Assembly: GCA_026122225.1 (NCBI GenBank) | Contig: JANEZZ010001949.1 | Span: 1,240,001-1,304,000, forward strand | Origin: Heloderma charlesbogerti | Taxonomy: Eukaryota; Chordata; Lepidosauria; Squamata; Helodermatidae | Direction of reading: 5' to 3' | DNA length: 64,000 nucleotides | In this document: positions 32,661 through 44,967 of the stretch, piece after piece | Layout of the letters: each line of letters opens with the position of its first letter | Position numbering within the stretch: the stretch's first letter is position 1 | The notes under the pieces: model-generated | What the model saw: the letters and a program-made list of their open reading frames with translations, nothing else | Told to the model about the DNA's origin: nothing | The model's database searches: none | Position numbers and translations under genes: made by a program

Positions 32661-34073
32661 TGATATGGATGACAAACAAAAATAAATTTCTGTAGAGCTT
32701 GAAGATACTTTGTCTGCTCAGAGCTGAGACCTTAATTTTGAACTTGCTCTTCACTTGATATATCAGTAAGGATCTCACTGTTCTTCTTGTTACTTCAGTT
32801 ACAGCAATGCTTATTAGAAAAATGAAGGAGGAAATGGTGAAAAAGAAATAGACAGTATGTTTAAAGTCCAATTATGCACCTTAAAAAAACCATAGTGCAA
32901 GTACAGACTACAGAACCTTGGCAAAATGCTGAGAACAAATGTTTGAAAATGGCACCTGTGAGCTACAGGAAGTGCTGGAACATGGAAATGGAGTTGGGAA
33001 ATGCCTTCAGGAGGTGTTCCGAGGATGGTTGGGTGTGGATAAGGAGGCAGAGGTGGGCATTTGCAATTTGAAAGTGTCCCCTGGGTGGGTGGGAGAATAT
33101 CCATTGTTGGTGAAACTGTGGCTGCCCACATAGAAACTGGTTTCTATGGAATGCTGTGCCCCTGCAGAGAAAGAGATGTGTAGAGAAGATACAGTGCCGC
33201 TGTTCATAACATGGTCTGTCTGTCTGAACCCTTTGTCTATGAGGAGTGTTGTTGGTTCTTACAAAAGTCTTATATTTTTTATAATAAGTATGTAGCTAAA
33301 GCTATTTCAATGAAGCAACTTCCTAGCTGAATGAAGAATTGGCAGTCTGCTTTCATGGAAGTCTTCAATGTTCATCATGCTGGTATTTAGTTACTGCACA
33401 CAGAAAATTGTTTTGCAACAAGTTGATCACAAGGAAGGCTATTGAGATTTCAGCTATTGATTTTGTTTTTACTGGCAAGGATCAGCAACTTAAATTTGCT
33501 GGCACGCTCTTTTTTTGTGTATGGAGTGTAGCCTAGGGGAGTGAAAATTGAGTTCATGGTGAGAAGGTAAAAGGTTGCCTCTTGAAGAAGAGGAGGGTAC
33601 CTTTGCTAATCTAAAGATTTTGGGATAGTTATTTCACCTCTGTTTTTATTTTGAAACATTGTCCCTCATTTCAGAAATGGCCAGCTTGTAGAGTTTGGGC
33701 AAGCTGTATTTCAAAATGTGAGAGTTTCACAGCCTTTCACAGAATTAACACCTAATTAAAAGGGGGTTGGGCGTTGGGCAGGTATTTTTTATTAATAAAG
33801 AACATGATTGCAAAAGGTATGCTGATCTACTCCCATGATCACCCTTACTGGAAATACCTTCCTTTTCCGGACACAAGGGTAGAAGATTTGAGAACATTTG
33901 GTGTATCTTTCTTCTGTGTGTGCATAACAAGTCCTGGGTGAGATAATAGTTTTCATATATTTTAAACAGCATTTTAGTATTATTCAGTGCTAGTTCCTTT
34001 TGATATGAAGGTAATAAAAGAAGGTAGGAAGCAAACACCATTGCAGTGGACTGTTTGCTCACTCATTGAACAG

Positions 34074-34210
34074 CCTTGGGCAAGCCATTATCTCTCAGCC
34101 TTGAAGCTCCTCACTGTAAAATGGGAATAATATTAACCTTATTTTTAGAATATTTTCTGTTTTTCACATTTACCCATAAGCTTTGGGAAAGGGCAGGATA
34201 ATAAAATAAT
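34074..34210 (+). mobile_element. CORE/MIR-like SINE fragment
   Basis: TTGGGCAAGCCATTATCTCT, then CAGCCTTGAAGCTCCTCACT, then GTAAAATGGGAATAATATTA is the conserved core region of MIR-like SINEs. It is followed by a tail with GGGAAAGGGCAGGATAATAA. The tRNA head is missing or too diverged. Confidence 0.55.
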
Positions 34211-34389
34211 GAAACTGTTGAGGTTCATCTTCAGTAGTTGAGGAACTATATTAATATATTCAGAATTTGAAACTGCAATCCACAATGTGCTCAATCATAT
34301 CAGCACAGACCAGAATTTCAAGTGTTGTTAAGTGTTAAGTGTTGCTGCCTGTCCATTTCTAACCTGAATTATAAGGGAATTTAAGATAT

Positions 34390-34612
34390 ATGGGTTGGAT
34401 CCAATGGGACACTTCTGTGGGTGCCACAGGCCCTCCAGCAGCAGCACACACACAGCCCCTGCCATTGATGTCCGCAATGTAGCACTTCCAGGGGCAAGCA
34501 CTGAAACAAGCAGAAACACTAGTTTCTGGAAGGGGCATGACCTGCCTCTTCCAGAAACTAGCATTTCCGCTCATTTTGGTAGCCCCAGTCTGGGTCCAGA
34601 TGCTTAATATCT
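34390..34612. repeat. Hairpin-bearing dispersed repeat (TTCCAGAAACTAG family)
   Basis: AAACACTAGTTTCTGGAAG faces CTTCCAGAAACTAGCATTT around a CATGACCTGCC loop. The same phrases (CTTCCAGAAACAAGTGTTTC, TGCTCATTTCCGGTTGCCCC) recur at 43230-43330. Confidence 0.5.
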
Positions 34613-34947
34613 GGAAATGACTTGGAAAAACAATGGTTTGGTTAGGCCAGTGGTTTCTTCTCTTTGCTTAGCCTTCCTCTGCTGTCACTTGATTTGCCTC
34701 CAGTCAGGTATGCTGCTGAGCTTTGGTCAGTGGCCTGAGGGAGGAAAGAGAATGGCTGGTTAGGGTATATTTTGCCCTCTCTCTTCCTCTTCTCCCTTTT
34801 CTGCTCTCACTTGGCTCGCCCGGAGCTTGTGCTCATGTCATTCTACTTGGAGCATAGCTCTAGTCGGAGAGAGATGAACAATGACAGCATTAACTTTGGG
34901 GAAGTAAAGTGTCAGGGCTGAACAGAAGAGAAAACTGTTTTATTTCT

Positions 34948-36225
34948 GGGTTGGGAGTTGGAGGCACTGCACTACAGTGGTTCCGCTCCTACTTGGATGG
35001 CCGATTCCAGAAGGTGGTGCTGGGGGATTATTGCTCTGTGCCATGGCAATTGTGCCATGGGGTTCCACAGGGCTCTATTTTATCCCCCATGCTGTTTAAC
35101 ATCTACATGAAACCGCTGGGGGAGGTTATCCGGAGGTGTGGGCTGAGGTGCCATCAATATGCGGATGACACCCAGCTCTACCTCTCTTTTTCATCAAAAC
35201 CAGGTGAGGCAGTGGCTGTTCTGAACCAGTGCCTGGGCACGGTAATGGACTGGATGAGGGCTAATAAACTGAAACTCAGTCCAGACAAGATGGAGGTACT
35301 GTTAGTGGGTGGTTGGTCTGCCCGGCTAGGTGATATTCAACCTGTTCTGGAGGGGGTTGCACTCCCCATAAAGGATCAGGTTCGTAGTTTTGGGGTGCTC
35401 TTGGATCCAGAACTGTCACTTGAGGCACAGGTGAACTCAGTGGCATGGAGCACTTTTTATCAGCTTAGGCTGGTATACCAACTACGCCCTTATCTGGACA
35501 GAGATAGCCTTGCTACAGTTATCCATGCTCTAATAACTTCTCGTCTGGATTACTGCAATGCGTTATACGTGGGGCTGCCTTTGAAAACGGTCCGGAAACT
35601 TCAGCTGGTCCAAAATAGGGCAGCAAGATTGTTAACAGGGACTGGCCTGCGAGCTCATATTACGCCAGTACTTTTCCAGCTGCACTGGCTGCCAGTCCAT
35701 TTCCGGGCCCAATTCAAAGTGCTGGTGTTAACATTCAAAGCCCTTAACGGCTTGGGGCCAGGTTACCTGAAGGATCGCCTCCTCCCATATGTGCCTGCCC
35801 GGACCTTAAAGTCATCATCAGAGGCCCTTCTCCGTGAGCCCCTGCCAAAGGAAGTGAGGCGGGTGGCTACTAGGAGGAGGGCTTTTTCTGTTGTGGCACC
35901 CCGGCTCTGGAATGAGCTCCCTAGTGAGGTTCGCCTGGCGCCAACATTGTACTCCTTTCGGCGCCAGGTGAAGACCTTTTTATTTTCCCAGGCATTTTAG
36001 CTTTCTAAATTTTTATCTTTGCTGTTTTAAATCTGTATTTTAAACTTCTGTACTGCTGCTAGGTTTTATTGTGGTTGTATTGTTATATTGTGGTTTTAAT
36101 GTTCTATATATTTTAAATTGTTTTATTGTGTGTTGTTTGGTTTTAGTTTTTGTGAACCGCCCAGAGAGCTTCGGCTATTGGGCGGTATAGAATTGAAATA
36201 AATAAATAAATAAATAAAATAAACA
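34948..36225 (+). mobile_element. L2-type LINE, 5'-truncated, with long open RT frame
   Basis: The frame is open to TAG at 35998-36000 (363 codons as read from 34909). It encodes the second half of a reverse transcriptase: GTALQWFRSYLDGRFQKV, GVPQGSILSPMLFNIYMKPL and the catalytic box QYADDTQLYL, then MRANKLKLSPDKMEVLLVG, TSRLDYCNALYVGLP and the conserved tail LWNELPSEVR. The 3'UTR ends TGAACCGCCCAGAGAGCTTC, then GGCTATTGGGCGGTATAGAA, and an (AATA)n tail. It has lost the endonuclease and 5' RT part, so it is not autonomous. The open frame suggests a fairly young insertion. Confidence 0.9.
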
Positions 36226-36226
36226 C
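36195..36226. repeat. (AAATA)/(AAAT)n tail microsatellite of the L2 element
   Basis: AATAAATAAATAAATAAATA immediately after the L2 3' terminus. Confidence 0.9.
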
Positions 36227-37079
36227 TGCCCAAACTAATCCATGCCTTACCCAGCTGTCTTTCCTCCAGAATTAGTTGCAGAGTAAGAACATAATAATTT
36301 TGCTGATCAGACCAAGGGGCCATCTAGTCTAGCTTTCTGTTTGAAACGATGGCCAGCCATATGCTTCTGGAAAGCTTTAAGCTTCTGGAAAGCTTAAAGC
36401 AGGACATAAAGGCAGGAGCCCTTTCCTGTTTGTTGTCAGCATTTTGTATTCAGAGGTATACTGCTCCTGGACTTAGAGGTTCCATTTAGGTCTGCCATGA
36501 GCTATTGACACTGGTCACCATTTCATATGAATCTGTCTAATTATTTAAAGCCATGTAAGCTAGATGTTTCTGGATCCCTGGGCAAGAGGCCATTGGTTCA
36601 TTTTTATTTTTTTTTAAAGGAAGTGATAGCTGCAACAGAAAATTCATTTAAAGACAGAGGAAGCTACTGTTCGAAAACTATGGAGCAAACTATATTAGTT
36701 TTTTTACAAAGTTATATAGAACATAATGTCAGTTACCATTAGCTACATGAAACATTTATGTTCCATAATGAGCAGTATTTGGACAAATGAACTAAATTGT
36801 GTTTGCGTTGGATCCAAAGATGCTGTGCATGCGTGGAAAAGCATTTCCACTCTCACAATATGCCCCTCAATTTGATTAATTTTCACCACTCCAGCTGCAT
36901 CCCCATGTCCCTTACCATTTTATAGAGCCACTTGAGCAGATTTTGGGGGGCAAGGCAGCTTCAGTAGGGAAGAGAGGTGGGGATGAGTGGAGTCTGTTTG
37001 AACCTCTTTGGATCAAACCATTCATGTTAAAGCAGTAGAGGCAGAGCATCAGAGCAAATAAAATCTTGACAATGACCTG

Positions 37080-37160
37080 GATCTCATGATGTGACAACCC
37101 GCTGATCATCCATGATGGGTTGTCATGTTGTGTTAACCTGACTTCATCGTGGGTTGTTGG
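37080..37160. mobile_element. Short fold-back element, ACAACCCGCTGATCATCC
   Basis: CATGATGTGACAACCCGC faces CATGATGGGTTGTCATGTTG, then TGTTAACC. It shares the GGGTTGT arms of the 2.3, 12.0 and 45.0 kb elements. Confidence 0.45.
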
Positions 37161-38961
37161 GAATGGTTGCAGAGCTGCCTGGTAAGACTGGTGAAAACCT
37201 CTGCTGCTCCTTGCGATCTCGCTAATGGTGCTGCCATCCTCACTCATCCCGTCGCAGTGTCTTCTGCCTCATGCTCCTAACAATAGAGAAGAAAGGACAC
37301 CAGAGGGTGTCCTGAACACTTTCACAGCTTTTACAAAATTCAGTCCTATGCAAGTGCACAGGGGCAAATCGCCGCTGCTAGGAAACTTGCTTAAATTTCC
37401 CCTCCATTTTGCTTCTCTGCCATAAGATTTGCACAATTTCCCCCTCCATTTTTGCTTCTCTGCCTTGATTTTTGCGCAACTTTCCCTTCCATGTTACTGC
37501 TTTGCCATGACATTTGTGTATGTTTAGCATATATATGACAGCTAGCAATGGAGACCAGTGGAGGGAAGTGACAAGAACGAAGCGAGGGAGCTAAAAATGG
37601 TTGGCGGCTGCGAGAGAGAACGTGCTTTGGGGGGCGGATGTTCTTACTTCCGTGTAATGTGAAGCAGCTTTTTTATTTAAGGTGTTCGCTAGCAAAGGGA
37701 GTCCTAAAGTAGAAGACATTGACAAGAGGGGGATACAGATAGGCTTGACTAAATATCAGAGCACAAGACTCCAAAACATATTTTAAAAGCTGCTGAACCA
37801 TGTTCATAATTGCTTGAAAAATGATTTCCTTTTTGTGATCTCATGGCGGGGTGGAGAGCTGAAAGTAGCTGGTGGCTGCAGGAGATAAGGTCCTGGGGGG
37901 TGGGTGGGACTTGTGAATCAGCTTTTTTGAAAAAAGTGTTTATTAGCAAGGGACCTGCAGGAATGGAGGTTGTAATTGACCAGGACATTGACAAGAGGGG
38001 GATAGTGGTATGCTGAGCTAAATATCAGACAGGCATTCTTGCACACAAGCACAATTGGAAAAGCATTTTTAAAGGGTTTGTGAACGTGTTATCATGCTCA
38101 TAAGGACTCAGAAAATTAATTCCATTTGGCGATCTGATGCGGGGTGGGTGGCTGGATTTTCCCTTGATAGCCAGCAACCCCAGCGTGACATGCAAACTGC
38201 CCAGTATCTTGTGGTGACTTCCATAACTATGTTAACCAAAATCCAGAATTATTTCAGGCATCTTCATCAAGCAGATATGTATTTACTTTCTAAAAATGGA
38301 TTATAGTGTATGAAGTTCTATAGTTTGTCACCTGCTTGTATATTCTTAATTTAAAAACCCAATATTTAGAATTGAATGCATGATCCAGAAGAGGGAGGAC
38401 CTGGGACCCAAGTGTGGAGGATAAAGGATAAAGTGAAGGATAAAGTGAAGTCATGGTTGTGAGTGGAGGGTGAAAGCCAGAAAGGAAAATGATTTCTAGC
38501 ACAGGAAATGTTCTCCTTGGCCTCACTGCCACATACATCACCTTAAAACTCACGTTTACAGTTTCCCTCTGCTATTGATTCACATGCTTTATCTCAGGAC
38601 GGGAGAAAGCAGGAATGTCCTGCTTTGGCTGAGCACTTTTCTTTCCAGCATTTCCTCTCCATCTTAAGCCACATCTTCTGTGCAGATGATGGGTTTATAG
38701 ACGATGAATCTGGATCACGCTGACAGGCATTACGTTTGAACAACCATATTCAGTTCTAGTTTAAAAATGGTATTTACATGTGACTAGTACCAGATTGTGG
38801 ACTAGTTGTACCAGAATGTGGAGGGGGATGCACACTGCAGTGTAGCATGGATAGACAAGCTTTCTTACTGAGGTGCAAGGATAAGTATGCATTCATTTTA
38901 CCCCACAGTTCTTGATTCAGTAAGTGATAGATACATAAAAGTCTGCTTCTGCACACAGATT

Positions 38962-39030
38962 TAGAATCATAGGGTTGGAAGGGGCCTACAAGTCCATTGA
39001 GTCCAACCCCCTGCTCAGTGCAGGAAGCCT
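38962..39030 (-). mobile_element. CR1 LINE 3' terminus
   Basis: Minus strand: CTGCACTGAGCAGGGGGTTG, then GACTCAATGGACTTGTAGGC, then CCCTTCCAACCCTATGATTC. It is the same terminus as 24330-24394 and directly follows 5S-like sequence on the same strand. Confidence 0.9.
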
Positions 39031-39127
39031 GATTCCCAGGCAGACTCCCATCCAAGTACTAACTAGGGCTGACCCTGCTTAGCTTCCAAGATCAGATGAG
39101 ATCAGGTGCATCCAGCCAGCAGGGCAT
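39031..39127 (-). mobile_element. 5S rRNA-derived sequence fused to a CR1 tail (SINE-like)
   Basis: On the minus strand this reads GATCTCATCTGATCTTGGAA, then GCTAAGCAGGGTCAGCCCTA, then GTTAGTACTTGGATGGGAGT, then CTGCCTGGGAAT: about 100 of the 120 bases of 5S rRNA with a modest number of substitutions. The internal Pol III promoter (A-box AAGCTAAGCAGGGTC, C-box TGGATGGGAG...GCCTG) is intact. The last ~20 bases of 5S are replaced by the CR1 3' end, and about 8 bases near the 5' end are missing. A functional 5S gene would have a complete 3' stem and a T-run terminator, so I call it a SINE-like chimera or retro-pseudogene. Confidence 0.85.
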
Positions 39128-41162
39128 AAATCCAGAAAAGCATGAAATCAAAGGTAGGAACCTTACTTTTGGTCGGCTCTGCTGCAGCTACGTACACCAT
39201 GCTCTCCTGCTTCAGGAAATGTAGGGGCAATAAATAATTTTAATGGGTTTAGCACCATTGCAAAACCACAGTTTTTATAGGCTGTTGGCAATGACTGAGT
39301 GATCATTCTTGTTTGACTGTGTCAGGGTGCATCTAGACTGGCAGATTCTCTGAGGGGGGTTGTCACAATTCGCAGCTGTTTTTTCTTTCAGTTGTAAAGG
39401 GTCATGTTTGTTTGTTTTTTCTTATTAGAAGCAAACAGTTCTGTCATTGCCACTTCTTGAGCTCCTATATCATGAAACAAGAAGTACTGGGATTATGATT
39501 TCTGCAGATTGTACTTCATATAAATAAACCTTTTCAAAGTTTTTGTCCTTTTTGTGGGATGTTGTTAAACCTTTAATTCTAGGTGTTGTGTTTTTAAAAA
39601 AAAATACTATTTAGTTCTTTGAAGCTTAATAGAACTTTGGTTGTAGATATAAATCACTAAATTAATGTGAAAGAGACCCTCGTAGCCTGCCATAGTATGA
39701 TGTTTTGTAACTTACATGAAGTGTGTCTGTGGAGATTTCAGTGCCAAAGTAACCAGTAGTGAATCTAGGTTGGAAGTGCTAATTTCTGGAAGCCTGCCCA
39801 CAGTTTAGGGATTGGGAGAAGTCTACAAATACTTTTTCATTCAACATCAGTAGCTATCCGTTAAACTTGTTCTTTCCATTTCTTTTCTGGATTGATTTCT
39901 TTGTTTAGCATGTTCCAAAAAGAAATAGACATTCCCACCCTGATGAAGGTACCCATCCATCTTTTCACAGCATGCTCTAGGAATGTAACTCTACCAGTCT
40001 GTGTCAGTTGAGCGGCCCTTAAAATGAACAGCAAAAAGTGCTTTGCTAAAGCAATGTGTGTACTGATATGCTTACTTCTCAGAGAGTATGTTTCTTTTAA
40101 CACCCTAACTGCAGCCATCCCATACACCGTTGAGTCTACCAAGGTGCAACTCTATTTAATCCTCAAGGGGCTTGTCAGGGTCCTTTTCAAGAAAGAAGCA
40201 GCCCAAACCCAAACAATAAAAATACCCCCCCCACACACACACGCACCTAAAACGTGCCTAGTCCACACGCTATTTTCTGTCTTTAGGGAAACACATTATT
40301 CAGGGGAAAAAAAACTGAATCACTTAGACAGTCATATGCAGGGTGGGGGTCAGTTAGTTCGTACAAGAAACATTTGTACTGAAGTGTTTTCCCTGCAACC
40401 AGTTCAGTTTCAACACTACATATAAATGATATTTCTAACTTGAGTTTTAACCACATTAAAGCACAACAGAAATCTTCTCAAGTATCTGCTGACATAAAAT
40501 GTTTGATCTTGGGCAAGGGGAAACACTTCATTTCAAAAAGGTTCTTATTAAATGATAGCCAGCATTCAGTATTAATCAGCTAGAGGAGAAAGATGCTTTA
40601 GATATGATACTGCTGTACATTTAGTTATGTTTCTTCTTGGGTTTCAACATTAATTGCACATGAATTCTCCCTGAATTTTAGTAACTTGGCTGTTTGGACT
40701 CTACTTTGAGGAACAAAAGACATTGGATACAATCCAGAGAACCTGTACTGTGAGGAGAGCAGGTTGTGTCCTATAGAACAGGTCTTCACAATGCAAAAAG
40801 TCCCCATGTGACCACTGTTTGTACAGCTGGGGCTTAGCTCGTGGTTATAGAATTGATTGCTCTCACAGTTCTTTGCCTTCCATGATTCACAGTAGAATTT
40901 AACTGTATGTGTAGCTTTCTGGATTGTAGCCATAGCATTGAGTTTTGAATCTTGTTCGCTCACAGTTTTAAAAGGCTTTTTCTTAATTCACAAAAGGAAG
41001 ACTGAAGAATTTGTTCTCAGAACACACACAATCCTCATATCATTATGAACTTACTAAAACAAAGTTACCAACACTCCTTGTTCTAGCCATCTTGCAATGG
41101 TGTTAGAGCAGGATCTGTGTGTACTGAATGGTTAAATTCTGCAGTTTACTGCATGTTTTCCT

Positions 41163-41185
41163 GTAACATCTTTCAAAGATGTTAC
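41163..41185. repeat. Perfect short hairpin
   Basis: GTAACATCTTT and AAAGATGTTAC flank a single C. The function is unknown and it may be chance. Confidence 0.5.
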
Positions 41186-41621
41186 CTGCTCAACAAGGGC
41201 TGTAATGGAGACTAATTTTTATGTAGGAGTGTTGTAACGTTATACAAGTGAAGCATATGGATGCTAACTGCCAACGTTCAGGCAATAATAATAGTGTGAA
41301 AGGACAGTGCAGAGTTGAGACTAGCAATGAAATAGAGCCAAGTTTAGTTATATAATTTGTCGCCGCCATATTCATAACATGAGCTACGTCAAACCTGTAA
41401 TGATGTGTTCTTAGCAGAGCTTCCCTGTTGCATTCTTAAGTACTACATTAAAGAAAATCCCGTTTCTGTATCTGAACCTGTAAGAACATTTGTTAGTTTC
41501 TTGTACTTTATGTGTGAGCAAAAGCTTGAGGTATAGAGGGGAGGGTTATTGCTGTGTTGCTTGAATCTGGTCACTTCCTTTTCCCTATTCCAGCAGCTTT
41601 TAACTACTAACATAAAAGTAA

Positions 41622-41712
41622 TATAGGGCTGTATCCAGTGTTAGTCCTACATAGAGTAGATCCATTGAAATGAATTACTTAAATTCGACTAGCACTGGAT
41701 GCAATCCTTAGT
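41622..41712. repeat. Hairpin repeat, GGATGCAATCCTTA family
   Basis: GGGCTGTATCCAGTGTTAGT faces ACTAGCACTGGATGCAATCC. Related in layout to the 15.7-16.6 kb hairpins. Confidence 0.5.
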
Positions 41713-42126
41713 GTTTTATTGCATTCTTTTAAAGGTAAAACATCTATGTTTTGTGGACAAAAGTGATGCTTTTGGGATTCCCCAGCATCTGTAGCTACAG
41801 CGCAGGCTGTCAGTAATCCCCAGTCTGCTTATTCCCCTCCCTAGCTGAAACTCCTTGGCCCAGCGAAGAAAAAATGCTTGCTCATTGGAGATAAGTTATA
41901 GGACCATTTGAGATCTTGACAGTTTGGCACATTGAGCCAAACTACACAAAATCAAGTATTTCCCACTATGGGACTAATTCCAGCTTGGGGAGGTGGTTAC
42001 AGGTGGGGGGAAATTGCATGGGGAGCTGAGAAGTTCTCTTCCATTACTGTCATTGTGATCAAAATTGAAGCCCTCCCTTGCAGTTCCTTTAAAGTAAAAA
42101 TAGAAACACTGTGAGATCTTTGACCC

Positions 42127-42400
42127 ATAGTAACTATGGGGCTGTTCACACATGAAGCCCACTGTGCACAAGCTGCTTCCAGGTTGCAACAACAGCCTGC
42201 AAATGCTCCATTTGTAGGTTGTTCATGTGTTAAACAATGCAAAGTTAACTTAAGAACAAACCATCGGTTAGCTTTGGGTTGTTTAACCCATGAACAAACC
42301 AAAGTGTCCGGGTTCAGACATCACACTAACAACCTACAAATTGGGGTGTCCGTAGGTTGTTGCTGCCAATTGGAAGTGATTCACACGTGGATCTGGCATG
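42127..42400. mobile_element. Fold-back element, TGGGGCTGTTCACACATG end
   Basis: It starts GGGGCTGTTCACACATGAAG like the 12.0 and 17.6 kb elements. Inner arms pair: GCTGCTTCCAGGTTGCAACA with GTTGTTGCTGCCAATTGGAA flipped, GTAGGTTGTTCATG with CATGAACAAACC, and AACAACCTACAAATTGGGG with the CTCCATTTGTAGGTTGTT segment. Confidence 0.55.
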
Positions 42401-42573
42401 CAAAGAAGTCCTTTTTCAACTGAAATTTTATTGTACTGTAGAGGAGAGGTTGCTGTGGTTTTGGTCTCTCTTGTGCTAGCAGAATTTAGTTTCTCAGTCT
42501 GATATTTTCTGTCCTATTTCTCTGTGGGATGATGCTTTTGGCAGTTTAGAAAAGGTTATATGTCTTACATTAA

Positions 42574-42592
42574 AACACACACACACACACAC
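42574..42592. repeat. (AC)n microsatellite
   Basis: About nine AC units. Confidence 0.85.
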
Positions 42593-43229
42593 AGAAGAAG
42601 TTTAGCTGAGAGTGGAGGAGATGCCGGGAAAGAAATGTTAGAATCTGCTCTAAAGAAATTACTTGCAACTTCGACCCTCCCAATTTCTTCATGAAGAGTT
42701 CTAGGTAGTTTGAATTATCATACTTCTGTATTGAAGTTGGAGCTTTATCAGTTATCTGTCTCCCATGCGCTATAGTAGCAAAGAGCGCTCTACTGATCTG
42801 AAACTTTTACATGATATAAACTCTGGCTGGTAATAGTTATGAAATGTAGCTGTAGATTTTAGAGTCTGCATGCAGCCAAACTTTTCACATTGCACACTTT
42901 TTTGTGCTGCTGTATTGAAATGCTAACATAGATCATTGTGGTTAGAAGAAATTGCCTTGATCCTGGAAAGGCCAGGACTGGATTTAGTGCCATTATCTTG
43001 CTGCCTTTTATCAGTAGCTTTTACTCTTCATCAGCTGCTCTTGAGTCTTGGGATCACAGATAAACTGTACATGTTAGCTGGGGTTGTTTTATTTCATTTC
43101 TTGAAGGAATAGTAGAGATGTCTTGAGTCAGTTCTAGAAAGCACATGGCTAGGGTTGGAAGCTTTATTTTATGCAACCCTTGTAGATACGTGAGTATTTT
43201 TGTTCAAAATATGTTGGATTTGACCTTTC

Positions 43230-43330
43230 TCCTTCCAGAAACAAGTGTTTCTGCTCATTTCCGGTTGCCCCAGAAGCACTGAATCACCATTGCGCAAGCA
43301 GTGGGGGGGTCGCGAGAATTGGCAGGGGCA
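43230..43330. repeat. Dispersed repeat related to 34390-34612
   Basis: Shares CTTCCAGAAACAAGTGTTTC and GCTCATTTCCGGTTGCCCCA with the 34.4-34.6 kb tract. Confidence 0.5.
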
Positions 43331-44967
43331 TAAGTGCCCTTTTGTATTCTGCACACACTGTGGAAAAACACAATAGTAACATAATAAAAACACCACCCAA
43401 CAGACTAGCTTATATGCCAAAGGCACTGCTTGAATAAAACATCTTTGCCTGCCAGTGGAAGGACAGCAGAAATTCGACTTAACCTCCCTTGGCATTATTT
43501 TCATTATGTTCTGGTCTAGTGTTTCTGCAACTCAATGTGTATTATGTATTATACACATTGTAATATGTAACATCCATTAGGCTGCTCCAATATCCAAGCA
43601 GAAATATTTTTTACATCAACAGAGACTGTGTGCGTGCGCACGCACGCATGTACTGGTAATTATGCACAGAATTTTATGTGTACTGCTATGGCTATCTCCA
43701 TAGCCAGTTCAAATTGCTGGGTTCCTCTTTTTAAAAAGGAACATGTATTTCTGCTTCCTGCACAGTGTAAGTTCCTTCTCAGAAAGAACAAAGCAGGAGA
43801 AAATTAAACAGAAGAATAGAAAGCACATTCATTGAAGAAATTATATGAGGGAATGAACAAACATACTTAGGTTCTTCTTGGGAGTTTACTTCTCTTTGTG
43901 CATAGCAAATCAATCTTAAGAGCTAGGGAGTTTTGTGGAAGTCAGCTTCATATTGTGTTCTTATTTCCTCTCGACTACAGAAAAAAAGCTAGATTTATTA
44001 TAGGTTTCCAGGCAGTTAGCAATGGTAGACATTCTTCTGAAACCCTTAGCCTACATTTGTAATAAAATAGTAGAACTTTGAAGGTGGGTGGGAGGATGAA
44101 AGTCCAACTAGATAGAAGTAGCACAAAAATTGCCCAAGGCAGACATTTGTAACATGATGTAGTGAGTTAGGTTTCAGGTATCTGGAGACTGGAGTTTGCC
44201 CTACCTAGAGTACAGAGTACACATGACTGGAGTGAATCACTTTCCAACTCAGTCAGTTTTAGAAAAGTTCAAGGCCAAACTTGGGAAGATTGTGTTGGGG
44301 TTGCTTCACTGGGGAGGAGGGATTTAATACCATGTGCACATCATTCCCCCCCCCCATGCTGTTTACCCTGTGGGTAAAAATGTACAGGCATGTGCAGCTG
44401 AAAGAGTTTAACAACTGCAGTGCTGCAGCCCGAGTTCTTACCCAACCCCCACCCTCCCACACACATACCCACTGCTTTTAAGAAGTGGGAGATCTAATCA
44501 TGGATCTCCAGCTATCTCATCAAGTTTGGCTCTCAGTTTTGAGTGCAAGTAGTAACCTAGAGATTGCAGGTAGGAAAATAAGGTAGAAACAGCTTTATTA
44601 ACCTGGTTGGAAATGGGACTCACGTCTCCTATTGGGGCTTTTAAATCATTAATACTTTTAAATGTTCTTTGCTTTACAGATCCACTTTTCTATCTTGGCT
44701 CTGCTGTGAATGCTTTAAGGTGCATGGAGCAATCTGAATGTCTTACATGATAGTTGTTGTCTGTGCATGTTTAGCCATGCACAGATAGTATATATTTTTT
44801 GCAGCAGGCAAAGTTCATTTTTTCTCTTTAGCGTACTTTATTATTTGGTGTAATCTTTAACAGTGAGACAGGAGGAAGTTGTTACAGAAATATTTGTACT
44901 TGTTCAGGACCTCCCTAAACTCTTTACCACAGGATGCTCCTTAGCCATTTCACAGTGAAGCACTTCA

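Noticed and set aside
36912..37247. 111-codon minus-strand frame
   Set aside because: It overlaps a fold-back element and has no domain or conservation signal visible.
39031..39127. Functional 5S rRNA gene
   Set aside because: The 3' part of 5S is replaced by CR1 sequence, bases are missing near the 5' end, and there is no terminator T-run.
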